32,619 bases of DNA from Clostridiales bacterium (GTDB lineage: Bacteria; Bacillota; Clostridia; Oscillospirales; Oscillospiraceae): positions 1 to 32,619 of the forward strand of contig JALEII010000021.1 of NCBI GenBank assembly GCA_022770345.1. The letters run 5' to 3'. The first letter of the stretch is position 1; each line of letters begins with the position of its first letter. Made by a program: the position numbers and the translations under genes. Below, one piece after another: positions 29,642 through 32,619 of the stretch. Below the pieces are notes generated by a model. That model had not been told where the DNA came from, did no database searches, and saw only the letters and a list, made by a program, of their open reading frames with translations.

Positions 29642-30835
29642 TTATCTTTTTCGCGTCATGGGCTGGCATTGGTCCTGAATGAGCAGCAGGTCCGAAAGGA
29701 TGGAATTGGAGATTAGGAACCCCTTGGGGGTCAGATACCAACGGCCGTCCATGGTCTTATTGGCAAAGCCGTTCATGCGGCACTTTTCCAGAGACGCTTC
29801 CAGGGGCGCAAAGGGCAGCAGATACTGCTTTTCGTACTCGCTGCCCTGAATGCCCACGGTGGTCCGCAGCCGGGTGGTCAGGTACTCCCCGGCCCGCTCC
29901 CTGGGGGGAATCTGCTGGATGTCCGCCAGAATGGACCCGCCGGTCTTCATGGCGAAAATATAGGCGTCCAGGTCCCGGACGATGTCAAACCGCTTTCCGG
30001 CAAAATCCGAGCTGGCCCCCGGGCCGAAGCCCAGGTACTCCCCACCCATCCAATATTTCATATTATGCCGGGACAGGAGGCCCTTCCGGGCAAAATTGGA
30101 GATTTCATACTGCCGGAACCCATGGGCCTTGAGAATTTCCACGGCGGACAGGTACATATCCGCTTGCGTGTCGTCGTCGGGCAGCTTCAGGAGGTCCTGA
30201 TAGCCGTACATGGGGGTGTTCGGCTCGATTTTCAGGCCGTAGCAGCTCATGTGCTCCGGGTTGATGGCCAGAACGTGCTGCAAGGTCTTTTCCCAGTCCG
30301 TCAGGGTCTGGCCCGGCAGGCCGTACATCAGGTCCAGAGACAGATTCTTGAAGCCCGCCTTCCGGATGCGCTGGACGGCGGAAAGGACCTGGGCATAATT
30401 ATGGGGACGGCCCAGCTTCTTCAGCATTTCGTCGTTGTCGTTCTGGACCCCAAGGCTCACCCGGTTGAAGCCCTCTCCCCGGAGCCGCCGGAGCAGCTTG
30501 TCGGAGATGGAATCCGGGTTGGCTTCAAAGGTAATTTCCGCATCGCCGGTCACGTCGAAATATTTCCGCACGGCGGAAAGAATGGTCGCCAGACCGTCGC
30601 CTCCCAGATAGCTGGGGGTACCGCCGCCGAAGTACACGGTATCGACCTTGTAGCCGGGGGCCAGCTGCCCCGCCTCTTTGATATGGGCGCAGACGGCGTT
30701 GATGTAGGCATCCATCCGCTTGTCGTCCTTGCAGGCCAGGGAATAGAAATCGCAATACTGGCACTTGCTGCGGCAAAAGGGGATGTGCACATAAATGCCA
30801 AGGGGTATTTTTTCTTTTCTACCAAGTAAGGGCAT
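29642..30835 (-). CDS. hemW: HemW, radical SAM heme chaperone
   Basis: 397 residues. The radical SAM cluster motif is FCRSKCQYCDFYS near residues 20-32, and VYFGGGTPSYL follows. The residue after the third Cys pair is Asp-Phe where true HemN coproporphyrinogen dehydrogenases have a fourth Cys, which marks HemW and not HemN. A C-terminal HemN_C-like helical domain follows. HemW binds heme and delivers it to respiratory proteins. GGGAGG lies 7 bases before the ATG, 19 bases after lepA, the classic Firmicute pair. No heme-biosynthesis gene is in the window, as is common for gut anaerobes that scavenge heme. Confidence 0.92.
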   Translation of the reverse strand: MPLLGRKEKIPLGIYVHIPFCRSKCQYCDFYSLACKDDKRMDAYINAVCAHIKEAGQLAPGYKVDTVYFGGGTPSYLGGDGLATILSAVRKYFDVTGDAEITFEANPDSISDKLLRRLRGEGFNRVSLGVQNDNDEMLKKLGRPHNYAQVLSAVQRIRKAGFKNLSLDLMYGLPGQTLTDWEKTLQHVLAINPEHMSCYGLKIEPNTPMYGYQDLLKLPDDDTQADMYLSAVEILKAHGFRQYEISNFARKGLLSRHNMKYWMGGEYLGFGPGASSDFAGKRFDIVRDLDAYIFAMKTGGSILADIQQIPPRERAGEYLTTRLRTTVGIQGSEYEKQYLLPFAPLEASLEKCRMNGFANKTMDGRWYLTPKGFLISNSILSDLLLIQDQCQPMTRKR

Positions 30836-30854
30836 GGAAATTCCTCCCGAAAAA

Positions 30855-32619
30855 TCAATCGTCGTCCAGCTTCAGCACCGCCATGAAGGCCTCCGAGGGG
30901 ACCGACACGGTGCCGAAGGTCCGCATCCGTTTTTTGCCTTCCTTCTGCTTTTCCAGCAGCTTTTTCTTCCGGGTAATGTCGCCGCCGTAGCACTTGGCCA
31001 GCACGTCCTTCCGGAGGGCCTTGATGGTCTCCCGGGCAATAATTTTTCCGCCGATGGCCGCCTGGACGGGAATCTCGAACTGGGCTCTGGGGATGTTGTC
31101 CTTCAGCTTTTCGCAAATTTTTCTGGCTCTGGGGTAGGCGTTGTCCGCAAAGAGGATGAAGCTCAGAGCGTCCACAATGTCGCCGTTGAGCAGAATGTCC
31201 AGCTTTACCAGGCGGCTGGGCCGGTAGCCAATCATCTCGTAGTCCAGAGAGCCGTAGCCCCGGGTCCGGGATTTCAGGGCATCAAAAAAGTCGTAAATAA
31301 TCTCGTTCAGGGGCATTTCGTAGTGCATTTCCACCCGGTTGGCATCCAGATAGACCATGTTCTTGAACTCGCCCCGGCGGGAGGTACAAAGGTCCATGAT
31401 GTTGCCCACATATTCCTGAGGAGCCATCAGATTGGCCTTCACGAAGGGTTCCTCCGCCAACTGAATTTCCATGGGGTCCGGGTAGTCCAGGGGGTTGGCC
31501 ACCATGATGACCTCCCCGTTGGTTTTCGTGACCCGGTAAACCACGTTGGGGGCGGTGGTAATGAGGTCCAGGTTGTATTCCCGTTCCAGCCGCTCCTGAA
31601 TAATTTCCATGTGCAGCAGGCCCAGAAAGCCGCAGCGGAAGCCGAAGCCCAGGGCGATGGAGCTTTCCGGTTCATAGACGAAGGAAGCGTCGTTGAGCTT
31701 CAATTTTTCCAGAGCGTCCCGCAGGTCCTGATATTTGGCCCCGTCGGCGGGGTACACGCCGGAATAGACCATGGGCTGCACCGCCCGATAGCCGGGCAGG
31801 GGCTCCGGAGCGGGATTTTCCAGACCCGTCACCGTGTCGCCCACGCGGGTATCGGAAACGGTTTTGATGGAAGCGGTCAGATAGCCCACCTCGCCGGCGC
31901 CCAGAGAATCCCGGGGGGTCAGGCCCAGAGGATTCATGGTACCCACCTCGACCACTTTGTACACAGCACCGGTGGCCATCATTTTGATGTCCATGCCGGT
32001 GGTCAAAGTTCCCTCTTTGACCCGCAGGTACACGATGACGCCCCGGTAGGAATCATACTGGCTGTCGAAAATCAGCGCCTGCAGGGGGGCCGTGCGGCTT
32101 CCCGTAGGTGCCGGGACCCCGGAGACGATTTTTTCCAGCACCGCATGGATGTTGATGCCGTTTTTGGCGGAAATTTCCGGGGCATCCTCCGCTTCCAGGC
32201 CGATGATGTCCTCAATTTCCTGCTTCACTTCTTCCGGACGGGCGGAGGGCAGGTCGATCTTGTTGATGACCGGCAGAACTTCCAGCCCGGCGTCCGTGGC
32301 AAGGAAGGTGTTGGCCAATGTCTGGGCCTCCACGCCCTGGGAAGCGTCCACCACCAGCACCGCGCCCTCGCAGGCGGCCAGGGACCGGGAGACTTCATAG
32401 CTGAAGTCCACATGGCCCGGGGTGTCGATGAGGTTCAGGTCGTAGGTCTCCCCGTCGTCGGCGGTATAGGTCAACTGCACCGCCCGGGCCTTGATGGTAA
32501 TGCCCCGCTCCCGCTCCAGGTCCATGGAGTCGAGGATCTGGTCCTCCATCTCCCGGCGGTCAATGGCGTTGCATGCCTCCAGCAGCCGGTCGGCCAGGGT
32601 GGATTTTCCATGGTCAATG
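30855..32619 (-). CDS. lepA: Elongation factor 4 (LepA), N-terminus cut by the window edge
   Basis: 587 codons are visible, missing only about the first dozen residues. G-domain motifs: [12 protein letters not shown] (G1, at the edge), RERGITIKA (G2), [12 protein letters not shown] (G3), NKIDLPSA (G4). Domains II to V follow with the EF-G-like [13 protein letters not shown] region. The LepA-specific C-terminal domain ends in [20 protein letters not shown] then KLDDD. This ribosome-bound GTPase back-translocates or remodels stalled ribosomes. It is the upstream partner of hemW; their promoter lies outside the window. Confidence 0.97.
   Translation of the reverse strand, partial: IDHGKSTLADRLLEACNAIDRREMEDQILDSMDLERERGITIKARAVQLTYTADDGETYDLNLIDTPGHVDFSYEVSRSLAACEGAVLVVDASQGVEAQTLANTFLATDAGLEVLPVINKIDLPSARPEEVKQEIEDIIGLEAEDAPEISAKNGINIHAVLEKIVSGVPAPTGSRTAPLQALIFDSQYDSYRGVIVYLRVKEGTLTTGMDIKMMATGAVYKVVEVGTMNPLGLTPRDSLGAGEVGYLTASIKTVSDTRVGDTVTGLENPAPEPLPGYRAVQPMVYSGVYPADGAKYQDLRDALEKLKLNDASFVYEPESSIALGFGFRCGFLGLLHMEIIQERLEREYNLDLITTAPNVVYRVTKTNGEVIMVANPLDYPDPMEIQLAEEPFVKANLMAPQEYVGNIMDLCTSRRGEFKNMVYLDANRVEMHYEMPLNEIIYDFFDALKSRTRGYGSLDYEMIGYRPSRLVKLDILLNGDIVDALSFILFADNAYPRARKICEKLKDNIPRAQFEIPVQAAIGGKIIARETIKALRKDVLAKCYGGDITRKKKLLEKQKEGKKRMRTFGTVSVPSEAFMAVLKLDDD

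Noticed and set aside
29642-30835. HemN coproporphyrinogen III dehydrogenase
   Set aside because: The fourth Cys of the HemN motif is replaced by Phe (CQYCDF), and the gene follows lepA, as hemW does.

Overview
The window is a GC-rich stretch (roughly 60% GC) of a Firmicute chromosome. It is most likely from an anaerobic gut member of the class Clostridia, probably Oscillospiraceae/Ruminococcaceae. The evidence is strong AGGAGG-type ribosome binding sites, TTGACA-N17-TATAAT promoters, a LicD/Wzy-type surface polysaccharide locus, two oxygen-sensitive radical systems (a glycyl radical enzyme with its activase, and HemW), a BMP-type nucleoside ABC importer, and intergenic spaces full of short GC-rich hairpin repeats. 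The genus cannot be fixed from the sequence alone. No tRNA, rRNA, CRISPR array, prophage, transposase or plasmid feature was seen.

Region 1 (1-13200) holds the tail of a galE-like gene, a repeat-filled spacer, and a 12-gene minus-strand exopolysaccharide/capsule operon (796-12581). The operon has one clear promoter (12662-12690) and mostly overlapping genes. In transcription order they are: small priming sugar-phosphate transferase, NAD-dependent sugar epimerase/reductase, GT4, GT2, sulfotransferase-like P-loop protein, Wzy polymerase, GT4, GT4, Wzx flippase, LicD, HAD phosphatase, LicC-like nucleotidyltransferase. The last three suggest a phospho-substituent on the glycan, and the sulfotransferase-like protein suggests possible sulfation. 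Two 158-bp copies of one structured, MITE-like element lie in opposite orientation on either side of the operon.

Region 2 (13200-24450) holds an esterase and a nucleoside-use block. The minus strand reads YczE-like membrane protein, BMP lipoprotein, ABC ATPase, two permeases, GntR/FCD regulator, YjjI-type glycyl radical enzyme, YjjW-type activase. A uridine phosphorylase gene diverges from the top of this block. A likely logic is import of nucleosides, phosphorolysis to base and (deoxy)ribose-1-phosphate, and an unknown radical reaction by YjjI on something derived from this pool.

Region 3 (24450-32619) holds a MATE exporter, an NCS2 uracil-type permease whose leader carries a 22-codon open reading frame and two terminator-like stems, a MarR regulator with a TSUP (TauE/SafE) permease, and the conserved lepA-hemW pair, with lepA cut by the window edge. 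The stretches without genes (190-720, 12690-13210, 20947-21406, 24450-24737, 27990-28220) are mostly hairpin repeat modules that recur across the window.
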